From Beroe forskalii (lineage: Eukaryota > Ctenophora > Nuda > Beroida > Beroidae): DNA of 64,000 nt. A program made the translations under genes and the position numbers. The stretch lies in contig WFMF01000701.1 in the NCBI GenBank assembly GCA_011033025.1, positions 1-64,000 on the forward strand. Reading direction: 5' to 3'. The notes below the pieces were generated by a model that had not been told where the DNA came from, searched no databases, and worked only from the letters and a program-made list of their open reading frames with translations. Shown here one piece after another: positions 33,372 to 48,300 of this stretch (positions are counted from its first letter, which is position 1; each line of letters begins with the position of its first letter).

Positions 33372-36300
33372 GTTACTTTGGAAGGGGTGCAAATGTTCCC
33401 TTTCTAAGCATAATCTGTCTGAGCATAATCTTTTTAAGCATAGTCGTCAGCCTTTATAAGCAGGAAAGACTTCAGCCTTCAGTAGTTTAGGTGGCATAAA
33501 TATTAGCGGTATACTTAACTAAGGAGATTTTTGTGAAAATAAGATCATTTTCTCTGAAGCGAAATTCATGGTGTTCCATTTCAGTTATTTACACAAGAAA
33601 GAAATAACTCACGGCTATGTTACTGCAGACACTGTTTTCATACAGCATGACGGTCTTATCAAACTTGGATCAGGTAAGGAATAAGGGTGGCAAAAGGGGT
33701 GCGTTGATGGAACATTTGATGCCTTCTATACAGCATTGAATTCAATTCTTACTACTTTTTGCACTCAGCACATTTATCGAAAGTTTATTTCTAAAAAAGC
33801 CAAAAACACAAGAATTGAATAGATTACAGAAAGGTGCTTCCCGGATTTGATTGAGTAGATTGATTTAATAAATTTTATTGGGTACGAAATTTCTGGATTA
33901 AAATGCTCATATTTTTGCACCACCATAATTTCACACGCCAGAATTAAACCCCACAACCACATAATTAATTACATATTAAATAATATAAGGAATGTAAGAA
34001 ATATGTGGCGTTTCTTACAGTATTTTGTTACAGTGGTACCAAGTACGATTCAAGACCACATTGCCGCGTGCTCACGAACTCACAGACAGAAACACCGACA
34101 CTACTGTGCTCCTGAATACGGTAACGTTTAGTGGCAATAACGTCTAATTTCCTTCTTTTTAATTCCTTTTTTTGGTGCAAAATCCACCGACCACACACCT
34201 CTAATTTCCTTGTAAGCTATTACTCAAGGTGAATTCAGAAGAAATTGAGGAGATTAGTCTGAGAAGTGAAGGTTTTGTCTTTATTTTGTTTTCCGATTTT
34301 CTGCTTTTTCAAAATCTTTAGGACTTGTTTTACTCAGTACAAAAGATGGTGCACAGAAGATCATCCAGTGTAGACGGGAAGAAGTCTTCCAACTGTAAGT
34401 AATCCGTTTTCTGAGTGTAAGAGCGTTTGGGATATCTGTGTTCTGAGTGTAAGAGCATTTGATAGATCCACTGCTTGTATCATCAGGCGTTTCAATGTAG
34501 TTTTTGATGTGATGAAATATGTTAATCTCTATACCATCATGGGCCATGTGACATGTCGACCACGTGACATTTAGACCACGTGTCATTTAAACCACGTGAC
34601 AGTTAGACCACATGATTCATTAATATCCTGAACTATTGACTGTGACACACACACAATGCTCTCATGCTTGTCGCAGAGCCACACCATTCACTAATCACAA
34701 TAACAAGTCCACTATTACACGGTCACCTAACAATGTAGCATGATTTGATGCTCTATCGATGTTAGCACCATGAGAGCACTCTGTGGTAGAAATTATGCCT
34801 TTTCTAAATAAAAAATGGTCCGTGCTCAGTCCATTTATGGCATAAAGTAAGCAGATGGAAAGATATTTCTAAATAAAAAATGGTCCGTGCTCAGTCCATT
34901 TATGGCATAAAGTAAGCAGATGGAAAGATAACTTCTCCATTTCCAACTTTTCAAGGATTCGAGGATGCTTAGTCTACATATCTTGGCGAAAATATGTTTA
35001 CTTTTAATTCATCAAGTGGGCCCTTGGTGTGTACCACAAAGCCTCCAATGTGGGTATGTGGGGTGAGAGTGGGAGATAACTTCTGATTTATCAAGCCATT
35101 CACTTCACTACTTAGACCCAAGATTTGGTTTGCCCTCAGCATAGGAGTGCTTTTATAATCACTCTTTTACACAGTCTGTGAACCAATACAGCGCGCATAG
35201 GTGAGTGTGATATGTGCCGAGAATTCGCATTCAACATTTAAAGAGATAATTGGTGGCGGTATTATTCACTGTTGTATGATCTAAGGTGTAATTGCTCATT
35301 TTCATCATTAATGATAGGACATGAGGTTATACACTTCTATACAAGATCGGAAAGATTATTTGGTATGCGCTGGGTCAAAAGCGTAGAGCAAAGTTATTGC
35401 CTAACAATAAAGGAATGATGTGTTAATAGCCTTCGATTACTGTGGCTCTATTTGTTTGCGTTGTTCTGCAATATGACAGCTATGATTTAATCTAAACCTT
35501 GTAAAATACACCGTACACATGAATCTTACAGTGCTCACAGTCCACACAGTACTACAGTAGGCATGAATCAGGAATCTTCAATCTTACACCACAGTTCACA
35601 CAGTGAGCATGAATCTCACACCACAGTTCACACAGTGAGCATGAATCTCACACCACAGTTCACACAGAAGGCATGAATCTCACACAGTAGGCATGAATCT
35701 CACACCTCAGTTCACACAGTGAGCATGAATCTCACACCACAGTTCACACAGTAGGCATGAATCTCACACCACAGTTCACACAGTAGGCATAAATCTCACA
35801 CAGTAGGCATGAATCTCACACCTCAGTTCACTAAGTAGGCATGAATCGCACACCACATTTCACACAGTAGGCATGAATCTTACACCACAGTTCACACTTG
35901 CACTGAAGTCACTAATCCCTATCGCTCACAGTCCAAACTGTAGGCAAAAATCCAGAGAATATTCGTGTTTCAGGCACGCGCCCTAAGAGTTTGAGTAGTG
36001 TTTCCAGTTTAGACTCAGTCTCAGAAATCCTTTACAATGGTAAGCTATAGTCCCAGTCCCAGAAGTTCCTTGAGCGACCGGTTCATGGACCGATTTCAGT
36101 ACGTGATATATGTGAATGGTCCCTTTGCAATGTGTAGCTAGAAGCATGTTTTTCGTGTTTTAATGTTTTTATGTCATTTCACATTTGGAGAATTTTTTGA
36201 TATACTTATATGCATCTTTAACAAGAATTTCGTCGTCATCATACACCTATTCATCTATGTGAACTCTTTTATTGGAATGAAAACTTGGAATGAAAGCATC

Positions 36301-39300
36301 ATGTGGAATTCTTTGAGTTAGATAATTGTGGATATTAACTCAAATCTTGAGTTTTTACTGTTTAGTTTGTTTACAGGAAATGTTTCATCAAATAGCATGA
36401 TCTCATTTTGTTTGGTCTTATTATCGTCAAGTGTGTGCTATATATTGATTTTCACATCAGTTCAAACTCGAATGTTATTTCCTTCTTTTTATTTAAGCTG
36501 TATGATTCATACTTATTACTATAAGTGCATGTACGTATGAATCACAATTTCCGAGTGGTTTGTTTTATGTTTTAACAAAGGTTTTAATCACGCAGCTTTT
36601 GTGTATACTTTAAAAAAACTTATATAATTTGACGAATTTTACTAGAATATACGTACTACGAATGTCATGTACATTATACATTATACATCAACACTGCTGA
36701 TTGTACAATTTACACCAGTATTTTACCAGTGAGTAGTGTATACGATTACATGAACCTTCCCTCGAGAACAAAGCATCTCAATGTGAGCATTCTAAGATCG
36801 CCATCAGTCACATTTAGACCCTGACAAGCTGAGACACTCTCACACTGACAAGCTGAGACACTCTCACACTGACAAGCTGAGACACTTTCACACTGACAAG
36901 CTGAGACACTTTCACAATGAGACACTTTCGCAATGAGACACTTTCGCAATGAAACAATTTCTCATTGAGACACTTTCGTTATGAGACACTTTCTGTTTTC
37001 ACAATCTCAACGGATTCTATTCAATTCTCAAAGCTACCCTGGTAAACCAGTGTGATTTCATCTTATATAAGTGCCTATGATGACATACAAATGGCGTACA
37101 AATGACAAAGGAGGAGTTCTGTCGTTTCTATATATAGATTCTATAAATAAGTAACAACACCTCACCTAGTGTACACTACACATGCTCCACAAAATACACC
37201 TACACACATTACATATATACACGCATACATGTCTCTGACCTTGATTTGCATAGCCATTGTCCAGTCATGTCAGTACATTCTGTCGAATGGTTGATTTATA
37301 TGGCCATCGCAGTCCCTCATTGGGTGTATCTTAACCCAGTAGGGTGGATCTCTGGTGTAATTAGCTGTCCATTAGCCTAGTGCCCTTAGGATGGCCATTG
37401 CCCATTTACCCATTTAGTCCATTGCCTATTTACTCAATTAGTCCACTTATTGCAACCCACTCCCTTGCACAATGTACAAAGTACACGGCTGATATTTTAG
37501 TGTGTACAATGCCATTGGGTTACTTACTTTGGGAGCGAAATAGAGAGTTTGAACGAACTACTTCTTATCAAATGTCAGGTTTGGAGTAGGGTGCCAGACC
37601 CTTTCAAATTCTGATATCGACCAACTAAGTCTTTTCAGCGGACGTAACGCCAGACCAGACCATTCTACGACCGTTCACTGTGGACATCTACGCTTTTGGG
37701 ATACTCTGCCTGGAAATTCTCTGTGATCTGAGTGAGTGTTACTACTTGACTCTTTTACTTTCCAACGCCAGACATTGAATTTTACAGATTTTTAAAAGAT
37801 TAACCTTGCTATTGCAGATCTGTACAAGATTAACCTTACACCTGCAGATCTGTACAAGATTAACCGGGACTCTGCCACCATAACACTGGAAATGTTGCAG
37901 ATCTGTACAAGATTAACCGTGACTCTGCCACCATAACCCTGGACGACGTTAAGAACTCTGTGTCTTCTCTGGAGCCCCATCTACAGGAACTGATTAACAT
38001 GTGCATGGAATATGACGCAACCAAGCGACCTGACGCAGCTTCCCTGCTCAAGATGAACCTCTTCTATGAGATCTAACATTGAATATAGCATTTTAAGCAA
38101 GTTTCAGGACGAATAAGACGACAGAGTCTGTTGTTAAAATTATACTTTGTCTTGTTTTATTCGTCTTGAAACTACTCAGTCTGATCAGAGACATTTTGTT
38201 CTTTAATCTTCATTCTAAATAGCTATTATTGGCGGACATTGTTCATGGAAACCCACGAGAATTTCTGTTTAGATTCTTGTGAAGTTCCTTAACTCCTTGC
38301 CATTTCCTCTGACCTATCTCCTTTGTCTCATCTCCTCTGACATAGCTACCCTATGAGATCCCTGACCTACGTGTGATGTGTGTCAACATCCTCCTTCACG
38401 CTGACAACGTTAACATCAGAGAAGTAGAACAGGCAGCAGGGCTGCAGCGACATGTTGCTATTAACGGCAAGGCGTACGAAGAGGTTACTCCCCAACATTT
38501 GGACATTGAGAAGATAGAACGCGAAATAGAGTGAGTGGGGTCAGGGGATTAGATGAGGGACAGGGAATTAGATGAAGGAAAGGGGATTAGATGAGGTACA
38601 GGGGATTAGAGGAGGGACAGAGGATTAGATTAGGATCAGGGGATTAGATGAGGAACAGAGAGTTGGATGAGGGACATGGGATTTAATGAGGAACAGGGGA
38701 TAAGATTGGAAACAAGGGATCAGATGAGGGACAAGAGACTAAATGAGGAACATGGGATCAGAAACAGGAACAGGGGATTAGATGAGGAACAGGGGATTAG
38801 AAGAAGTATGGTTAGGAAGTCCGTTCAACCTAGGTAGAAATTTCTAGACAAACTGTTTATTATGTTTCAACGACCTTTTTAGTTTTCTACGCCGCAGTAT
38901 TCTATTTACTCGGCAGTATGGAGGTGAAATTGGTAACCACATGGCATTAAACTCTTCTTGGATAAAATGCTCTTAGTTCAAACTATTTTCAGCGTTACTT
39001 AAAAGTGAAATGCTTATGACTGGTGGTGTGGCTTGGTTACCACAGTTAGAATTTCACTTTCTGTAGCGCGCGAAACCGATTCTCTGTTTCATTGCCAATA
39101 ACGCGCGCACGTACAGACAACGTTCAAAAAGAAAAGTGATTTTGCAAATTTCAGCTGAAACTACTGTAAAATTGCAATCGTTCAAATGCTCATAACTTTT
39201 GATACGATTGGCCGATTCCAAAAACTCAAAAAACATTAGAACCGAGAAAGTCTGAATTTTCATGTGATATGGATTATTTTGCACCGATCAAAAAACATAA

Positions 39301-42300
39301 AAAGTATTAAAGCGTCAAAGTTGGGTAAGGGTTTTAGAAATGCAAGATTTATGAAGGAGTAAGGCATTTAACAGGTAATTCCATTTTCTCAAAATTTTCT
39401 GAAAAATTTCTGAAGTTGCACGACTGCAAATTTTTCATTTCTCAAGCAATTCCCATGAGATTGAGGCAGCATCAAGCCACATCTACGAGCTTCCAAATGC
39501 ACTTTGAATTACGGAAAAATATTGAAAATTGTAGGAGATATCGCATTTTTTAACTCAACCTGGAAATTTCAAGTACCCACCTTAAAATGGACCTAACTCG
39601 CTTATATCAAGGCAAATTCAAGAAAATTTGTCAATGTTACACAGAGCAATGGCCAGCCTAATGATATCAGAAACAATCAAGGTGTAGCTTTTTTCAGTTT
39701 CACGCAGTGATCGCTCAAAGTTGAAATTTACTGCGGTAAAAACAGCCAAAAAACCGAAATCACTTTTCTTTTTGAACATTGACTGTACGTTCGGTCGCCG
39801 CGCGCGCCATCTTTTTTGGATCTTTTCCTTGTCTTTTTCCGATCTCGTTGCGATCTTTTTCCGACCTTTCACCTTATTAGGACAAACTAAAATCCGTAAA
39901 TGCGGAAGGGTGGATCGGAACACGACGCAAGCAATTAACGTCGCGTTTAGTTCGTAGGAGCAAGGCCATAATTTGGTACTTTTCATGCGATTTTGACAAA
40001 CAAATACATTAAATGATCAGCTCGTCAAGACGAGTCGAATGGACCCAAGAGCTTTGAGGTAAGCTCTATCTCCTTCAGTTAAATTATGATATTTTGCCAC
40101 CATTTTTGCTTTTAGGCCTCATAACATGGGCAATGTTGCACCTATGGACTCAAGACCACTCTCAAAATTTTGTCAAAGCCATCTCTAATCCCTAAAATCG
40201 TATTTTTCAAAACAATTTCTTGTAAAACGATAATGAGTTGATTCGGAAAGTATGAATATTGAATATTCATAATCAATAATCTTGAATTTGGTCCATATAA
40301 CCATGATATGCCATATACATTTCGCTATTTTGTTCCATATACATAATACATTGCTTCGAAGCCAGACAGAAAACCGTTTCTGAATACATGAAACGTTGCA
40401 ATACTCCATATCATATTTTCGTGTCCTTAGTTTCTTTCGTTTTTCCGTCCTTTTTACTTTTAGATTTTTTCGTGTCCTTAGACTTTTCCTCAGTGTCATC
40501 TGACTTCGAACTTCTTGCTACTTCCTCATCGATTTCATGTGCCCGTGTTCTAACGAATCCGGATCTTATCATATTAGACATTCTCGACCATGACTTTCGC
40601 AAAGCACCTTCTTCTTTCACCTCCTGCTCCTGACCGCAAGTGGCCTCCTCTTGAGGACCTCTCTGGTACGAGTGTGTTCTTCGTACCTTGAAGTACCAAC
40701 ACGTAACTCCGGCACAAATCAATAACACGATCACCACACATATAACGACGATGATAATGATATTCCTCATTCTATTTGATTTCGGGGGGAAGCTGGAATT
40801 GCACCCCTCCGCCGCACACGCCTTCTCCTTGCAGCCATGAGCAGATGTCAGTTCGATGTAGCTGGTGCAGACACTCAGACTGTCACAGACCCGATACTCC
40901 AGCTCTAGAGTGGCTCCCCCCTCTAGAGTGGCACCCCCCTCACCATCAGGGGCTGGTGTCAGGTGATATGGGTCAGCAGGGATGGTGTTACGCGCTATTC
41001 TACACGAGTAAGGGCACGCAACAGTCGGACAATGTTCCAGAACATCCTCAGATCGTGTGAGGAGGATTCCGGTTTCGTGGAGTTTCTCTGTAAGATTCCT
41101 GTAGACCGTGACCTGGTCACCCTCCCGCTGTGTGAAGCACTGGAAACACTGCAAGGGGGGTTCAGGTGGGGGTGTGGGGGCAGGGAGGGTTGTGTCAGTA
41201 ACTAATGGCTCTGTGTGTACATGCGATATGAGCAGAAGTCCGGTAATGAGCATACATAACATCATCTCAAAAAGTGGGGAATGAGCATACTGATACATAA
41301 CATCATCTGCACCTGAGGAATTTTTACTTAATTAGGAACATGAATTATGAAAGTGGACATTTTGCACAAATTCTCTATTGTTTTAGAATTGAGATAATTC
41401 TGTCTTTGAGTCTCAAGGTTATAAAAGGTTTGCAGTTATGCGCAACGTGATAATGAAATAATATTAACGATACGTTGAAAAATGATATGATCCCAAATTT
41501 GAAAAATGAGATAAAATTTTATTTTCATCATTTTGCGATGTCGCTTAGTGGAATGAAAAATTATGGTGGTGAAATATTCAATAGTGCTATTGCTGAAAGC
41601 GTAAATTAATTGGAATTTTTGATTTTTCTATAATGATAGGTACCTTCTTAAAGTCAATGATGTAGGTTCCTACTTACTTAGGTACCTAATAATGAAATGG
41701 CACTATAATCTTTAATCATAAATTGATACAAGAATCCGTCCTGGATGCATACACAGTCAAACAGTAGCAGCAACGAAATAGCGATGGAAAGTTAATCAAA
41801 CTATTTTTAGCTTCAAACCATAGTCGAATTGACTTCCTAATATGTGATAACTGAATATTTTATATTACCTACAATAAGTGGTACAACATTACAACAAAGT
41901 TGACTAAAAACCATAAAACAAAAAGATTGAACCTAATCCTAGGGCGGGAGTGACGAAAACTTTAAAGGCCAAAAAACCAAGGGTTAAAAACAGGATACAC
42001 TTCAGCATTCAGTAGCATGGGAGGCTCAAATATTAGCGTCTGTTCTGACCATATACTCATCTAAAAAGATTTTTGTGAAAATTTAATTATTTGCTTTGAA
42101 ACAAAATTCATGGTGCACCATTTCAGTTATTTACACAAGAAAGAAATAACTCACGGCTATGTTACTGCAGACACTGTTTTCATTCAGCATGATGGTCTAA
42201 TCAAACTTGGATCAGGTAAGGGAGGCAAAAGGGGGTGCATTGATGGAACAATTGATGCCATCTATAAAACATTTAATTCAATTCCAACTAATTTTTGCAT

Positions 42301-45300
42301 TCAGCACGACATTTAACGAAAATTTATTTTAACAAAGGCAAAAACACAAAAATGGAATAGATTATAGAAAGGTGCTTCCTGGATTTGATTGAGTAGATTA
42401 ATTTCTTAAATTTTCTCGGGTACGAAATTTGAGGATTAAAATACCCATCCTTTTGCACCACTAAAATTTTGCACACCAGAATTACACCCCACAATCCACA
42501 TAATTACATATTAAATAATATAAGAAATGTAAGAAATATGTGGCGTTTCTTACAGTATTTTGTTACAGTGGTACCAAGTACGATACAAGACCACATTGCC
42601 GCATGCTCTAGAACTCACAGACAGAAACACCGACACTACTGTGCTCCTGAATACGGTAACGTTTAGTGGCAATAACGTCTAAATTCTTTTTTTCTTTTTT
42701 GGTGCAAAATCCACCGATTAAATTTCCTCTAATTTCCTTGTTACTTAATACTTGCATCACTCATTGTGAATGAACAAATTGAGGAGATTAGTCTGAGAAG
42801 TGAAGGTTTTGTCTTTATTTTCTTTTCCGATTTTCTGCTTTTTCAAAATCTTTATGACTTGTTTTACTCAGTACAAAAGATGGTGCACAGAAGATCATCC
42901 AGTGTAGACGGAAAGAAGTCTTCCAACTGTAAGTAATCTGTGTTCTGAGTGTAAGAGATATCTGTGTTCTGAGTGTAAGAGCATTTGATAGATCCACTGC
43001 TTGTATCATCAGGCGTTTCAATGTAGTTTTTGATGTGATGAAATATGTTAATCTCTATACCATCATGGGCCATGTGACATGTCGACCACGTGACATTTAG
43101 ACCACGTGTCATTTAAACCACGTGACAGTTAGACCACGTGATTCATTAATATCCTGAACTATTGACTGTGACACACACATAATGCTATCATATCAGCTCG
43201 CCAGGTCCCCTTAAAATACCCAATACTTTTATTAAGCTTATTGCCCTACAACTATCGGGACCACTCGCTAATGCCATCAACAAATCAATGAGCGTCGGAT
43301 ATGTTCCTAAGATCTTGAAAATAGGTAAACAAACGCCTGTTTTAAATCTAAAGAACACGTGATAGAAAATTTCAGACCCTATTACAGTATGTAACGTTTT
43401 CTCCAAAATTCTTGAAAAAGTTGTGCGTGAACGACTAGACAATTTTGTGGATAATAGTAAAATATTGAATAAATTTCAATTTGGTTTCAGAAAAAAAGTC
43501 ACTCAACCACGCATGCTATTATCAATTTATTTGAAGCAACACTTGATGGGCTTGAAACTAAACTAAAAGTTGGAGGAGTATATCTGGATATCTCCAAAGC
43601 TTTTGACACAGTCGATCACGATATACTTCTTACTAAATTAGAGCATTATGGTATTAGAGCAAACGCCCTGCTTTGGTTTTGAATCGTACCTAAAGATAGA
43701 GAGCAATATGTTGTGGTGGAGGGCAATAAGTCCTCGTCATATACAACAAATATTGCAGTTCCTCAAGGAGGAGTCTTAAGTGCTATTTTATTTATTATCT
43801 TTACAAACGACATAATCCACGCAACAAACATGAAGTTATCCATTTATGCTGATGATACTTGTATGATTATTGCCATTGATGAAAATTCTTACACTGAGCA
43901 AATTAAAGTAGAACTCAAATGCATAATGAACTGGTTTGTGGCCAATAATTTACTGCTTAATATAGATAAAACTGATTACAATTTTTTCGGTCCATACTCC
44001 AACAAAGTCTATGAAAAAGGCGAAATTGACCTAACAGAACTGCATATCACAGCACCACGCTTTCTCTATGAACTAGATCCAGCTTACATGCTAGAAGGCC
44101 ATCCTACCGCTGAAGAAATAAACAAAAAAGGATATTTCACTTTACAAGAATTATACGATACGGCCCCTAAATATTTTTTAGATGACTCAATTATTACTGA
44201 TGAAGGGGTTATAATAACACCCAGTGATACTGTGAAATATCTCGGAATTCTTATCGACTCTAGACTGAATTTTAAACTCCAAATTAATGTAGTTATAAGT
44301 AAAATCAGCAAAATGATAGGTAATTTCTGGCGTGCTGACTGTCTAGACCTAAAAACCAAAAAAACTATTTACCACAGTTTAGTCGAATCACACCTCAACT
44401 ACGGGAACACTATCTGGTGTTCTGATGCTTCGAAAAAATTAATGACTGATGCAAATCAATCTTCTATCCCGAGCTCTTTGAAAAATTTAGTTGCAACGCA
44501 AAACAAAATTATTAGAGCAATTTTTAGAAAACCAAAATTCGACAAGAGAGAAAACAAATATACTAGCATGAATCCACTATATGCCGAATTAGAAGTGCTT
44601 AAGGTAATAGATTTATATTATTATAATCTAGGATTATTGGTATTTGATTACTTCTCAAATGAAAATTTCCCTGATTCTTTAAAATTTAAATTTTCCAGCT
44701 TCCTACCAGAAACGAAATATAATATGAACACAAGAAGCTGTGGCCGAAATTTACAATATAATGTGCCTAATAATATAAAAATTACAGAAAACCAACAATT
44801 GCAGCCTCCATGTTCTGGAATTCACTTCCGAATGATATAAAAAGCATGTCGTACGAAAGCGTCTTTTAAATCCAAACTTAAAAAAATTTTATTAGCCAAG
44901 TATGCGGGTTGAAAGATAACTTGCTAGCGAAGATCGCAAAGGCTTGAAGCCTTTGACTGAATCTTATCATCTATAGATATATCGGGTAGCGCGTTGGCCA
45001 GCAATCTGCTGTTGCGCAGCCCACCTATTTTTAAAATAAAAACCTGTTCAAATTTACACCCAACACCCCCTTTACCCCTTTAACTCTAAAATATGAAAAC
45101 GTTATTCTTAACGGGGCTAAAAACAACTAGTATTTTGAACATGTTTGTTTTTGTAAAATAAAGTATAAATCAGTTTGAATTTGAATTTGAATTTGAATTT
45201 GCTTGTCGCAGAGCCACACCATTCACTAATCACAATAACAAGTCCACTATTACACGGTCACCTAATCATGTAGCATGATTTGATGCTCTATCGATGTTAG

Positions 45301-48300
45301 CACCATGAGAGCACTCTGTGGTAGAAATTATGCCTTTTCTAAATAAAAAATGGTCCGTGCTCAGTCCATTTATGGCACAAAGTAAGCAGATGGAAAGATA
45401 TTTCTAAATAAAAAATGGTCCGTGCTCAGTCCATTTATGGCATAAAGTAAGCAGATGGAAAGATAACTTCTCCATTTCCAACTTTTCAAGGATTCGAGGA
45501 TGCTTAGTCTACATATCTTGGCGAAAATATGTTTACTTTTAATTCATCAAGTGGGCCCTTGGTGTGTACCACAAAGCCTCCAATTTGGGTATGTGGGGTG
45601 AGAGTGGGAGATAACTTCTGATTTATCAAGCCATTCACTTCACACCTAACTACTTAGACCCAAGATTTGGTTTGCCCTCAGCATAGGAGTGCCTTTATAA
45701 TCACTATTTTACACAGTCTGTGAACCAATACAGCGCGCATAGCTGAGTGTGATATGTGCCGAGAATTCGCATTCAACATTTAAAGAGATAATTGGTGGCG
45801 GTATTATTAGTCCAACGCATTTTTGCATAAAAATAGGCTGACCCCCAAAATCGAATATAACAAGCTGATTTCACGTGGATCTGTTCATATTGAGTCCCCT
45901 GAGGTCCCACAAAAAAGTCTACCAAAATCGGAGTGGGGCAAATACGATTTTTTTCAATTTTCCCTCAGGCGCATGGGCGCGTATGTTCAAAATACGATAT
46001 CTCAGCTTCTGAATGAGATACAGACCTCCATGAGCACCTCAAAATGACCGCAATGGTCGACTTATGTTGGGCGGATGAGGTTTCTGAGACCCCAAATCCT
46101 TTACTTTTTGAGATATCGCCACAAAACCGAGACGCGAGTAGCTTATTTGAGCATATGCAGGTAATATGTGTAAAAGTCAAGCAATTTTCGACATTAACCA
46201 TCATGAAGTGAAAATAGTGAGCTAATTATACATGGATCAGATGTCATTGGATCAGCTGACGTTACAAAATAGTTCTCAGTGGATTGAACACTGATATTTT
46301 GGCTATGCAGTATGCAATTCCCTCATCTCAGACACATCTAAATCCGAAAATTATGATTAGGTTTATAAGTTCATTGAATCCATTTGAAGCTATTTCATGT
46401 ACACATATTACCTGCATATGCTCAGATAAGCTAGTCGCATACAGGTTTTTTTACGATATCTCAAAAAGTAAAGGATTTGGGGTCTCAGACACCTCATCCG
46501 CCCACATAAGTCGACCATTGCGGTCATTTTGAGGTGCTCATGGAGGTCTGTATCTCATTCAGAAGCTGAGATATCGTATTTTGAACATACGCGCCCATGC
46601 GCCTGAGGGAAAATTGAAAAAAATCGTATTTGCCCCACTCCGATTTTGGTAGACTTTTTTGTGGGACCTCAGGGGACTCAATATGAACAGATCCACGTGA
46701 AATCGGCTTGTTATATTCGATTTTGGGGGTCAGTGCAAAAATGCGTTGGACTATATTCACTGTTGTATGATCTAAGGTGTAATTGCTCATTTTCATCATT
46801 AATGATAGGACATGAGGTTATACACTTCTATACAAGATCGGAAAGATTATTTGGTATGCGCTGGGTCAAAAGCGTAGAGCAAAGTTATTGCCTAACAATA
46901 AAGGAATGATGTGTTAATAGCCTTCGATTACTGTGGCTCTATTTGTTTGCGTTGTTCTGCAATATGACAGCTATGATTTAATCTAAACCTTGTAAAATAC
47001 ACCGTACACATGAATCTTACAGTGCTCACAGTCCACACAGTACTACAGTAGGCATGAATCAGGAATCTTCAATCTTACACCACAGTTCACACAGTGAGCA
47101 TGAATCTCACACCACAGTTCACACAGTAGGCATGAATCTCACACCACAGTTCACACAGTAGGCATGAATCTCACACATTAGGCATGAATCTCACACCTCA
47201 GTTCACTCAGTAGGCATGAATCGCACACCACATTTCACACAGTCCAAACTGTAGGCAAAAATCCAGAGAATATTCGTGTTTCAGGCACGCGCCCTAAGAG
47301 TTTGAGTAGTGTTTCCAGTTTAGACTCAGTCTCAGAAATCCTTTACAATGGTAAGCTATGTTCCCAGTCCCAGAACTTCCTTGAGCAACCGGTTATGGAC
47401 TGATTAAAGTACGTGATATGTGAATGGTCCCTTTGCAATGTGTAGCTAGAAGCATGTTTTTCGTGTTTTTATGTTTTTATGTCATTTGGAGAATTTTGAT
47501 ATACTTATATGCATCTTTAACAAGAATTTCGTCATCATCATACACCTATTCATCTATGTGAACTCTTTTATTTGAATGAAAACTTGGAATGAAAGCATCA
47601 TGTGGAATTCTTCGAGTTAGATAATTGTGGATATTTACTAAAATCTTGAGTGTTTAGTTTGTGTACAGGAAATGTTTCAAATAACATGATCTCATTTTAT
47701 TTGGTCTTACTATCGTCGAGTGTATGCTATGTATTGATTTTCACATCAGTTCAAACTCGAATGTTATTTCCTTCTTTTTAGCAGTTTGATTCATCCTTAT
47801 TGCTATAAGTGCATGTACGTATGAATCACAATTTTCTACAATTGCCGAGTGGTTTGTTTTATGTTTTAACAAAGGTTTTAATCACGCAGCTTTTGTGTAT
47901 ACTTTAAAAAGAAAACTTATATAATTTGACGAATTTCAATAAAATATACGTACTACGAATGACATGTACATTATACATTATACATCAACACTGCTGATTG
48001 TACAATTTACACCAGTATTTTACCAGTGAGTAGTATATACGATTACTATACATGAACCTTCCCTCGAGAACAAAGCATCTCTATGTGAGCATTCTAAGAT
48101 CGCCATCAGTCACATTTAGACACTGAAAGCTGAGACACTTTCGCAATGACAAGCTGGGGCACTTTCGCAATGGGACACTTTCGCAATGAGACACTTTCGC
48201 AATTAGAATCTTTCTGTTTTTACACTCTGAAGCGAATGGACTCAATTCTTTATTCAATTCTCAAAGCTACCCTGGTGAACCAGTGTGATTTCATCTTGTA

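Larger units (their letters stand above)
33450..41972. repeat. Segmental duplication, copy A
   Basis: About 8.5 kb spanning the end of NRBP intron 3, exons 4A-8A and the antisense LU gene. It is collinear with 41985-55922 with long near-identical stretches. Unique to this copy are a 670-bp MITE (39115-39784) and a small foldback segment after exon 7 (about 38077-38173). Confidence 0.9.

Noticed and set aside
37380..37589. 69-codon frame conserved in both duplication copies (also 48619-48828)
   Set aside because: No good splice signals, no convincing ATG and no recognisable protein; it is conserved only because the surrounding intron is duplicated.
43713..44840. 375-codon frame as a host gene
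   Set aside because: It is the reverse-transcriptase part of a truncated LINE, absent from the duplicate copy A.
45823..46799. Two nearly identical small proteins on opposite strands
   Set aside because: They are the two arms of one palindrome read in opposite directions.
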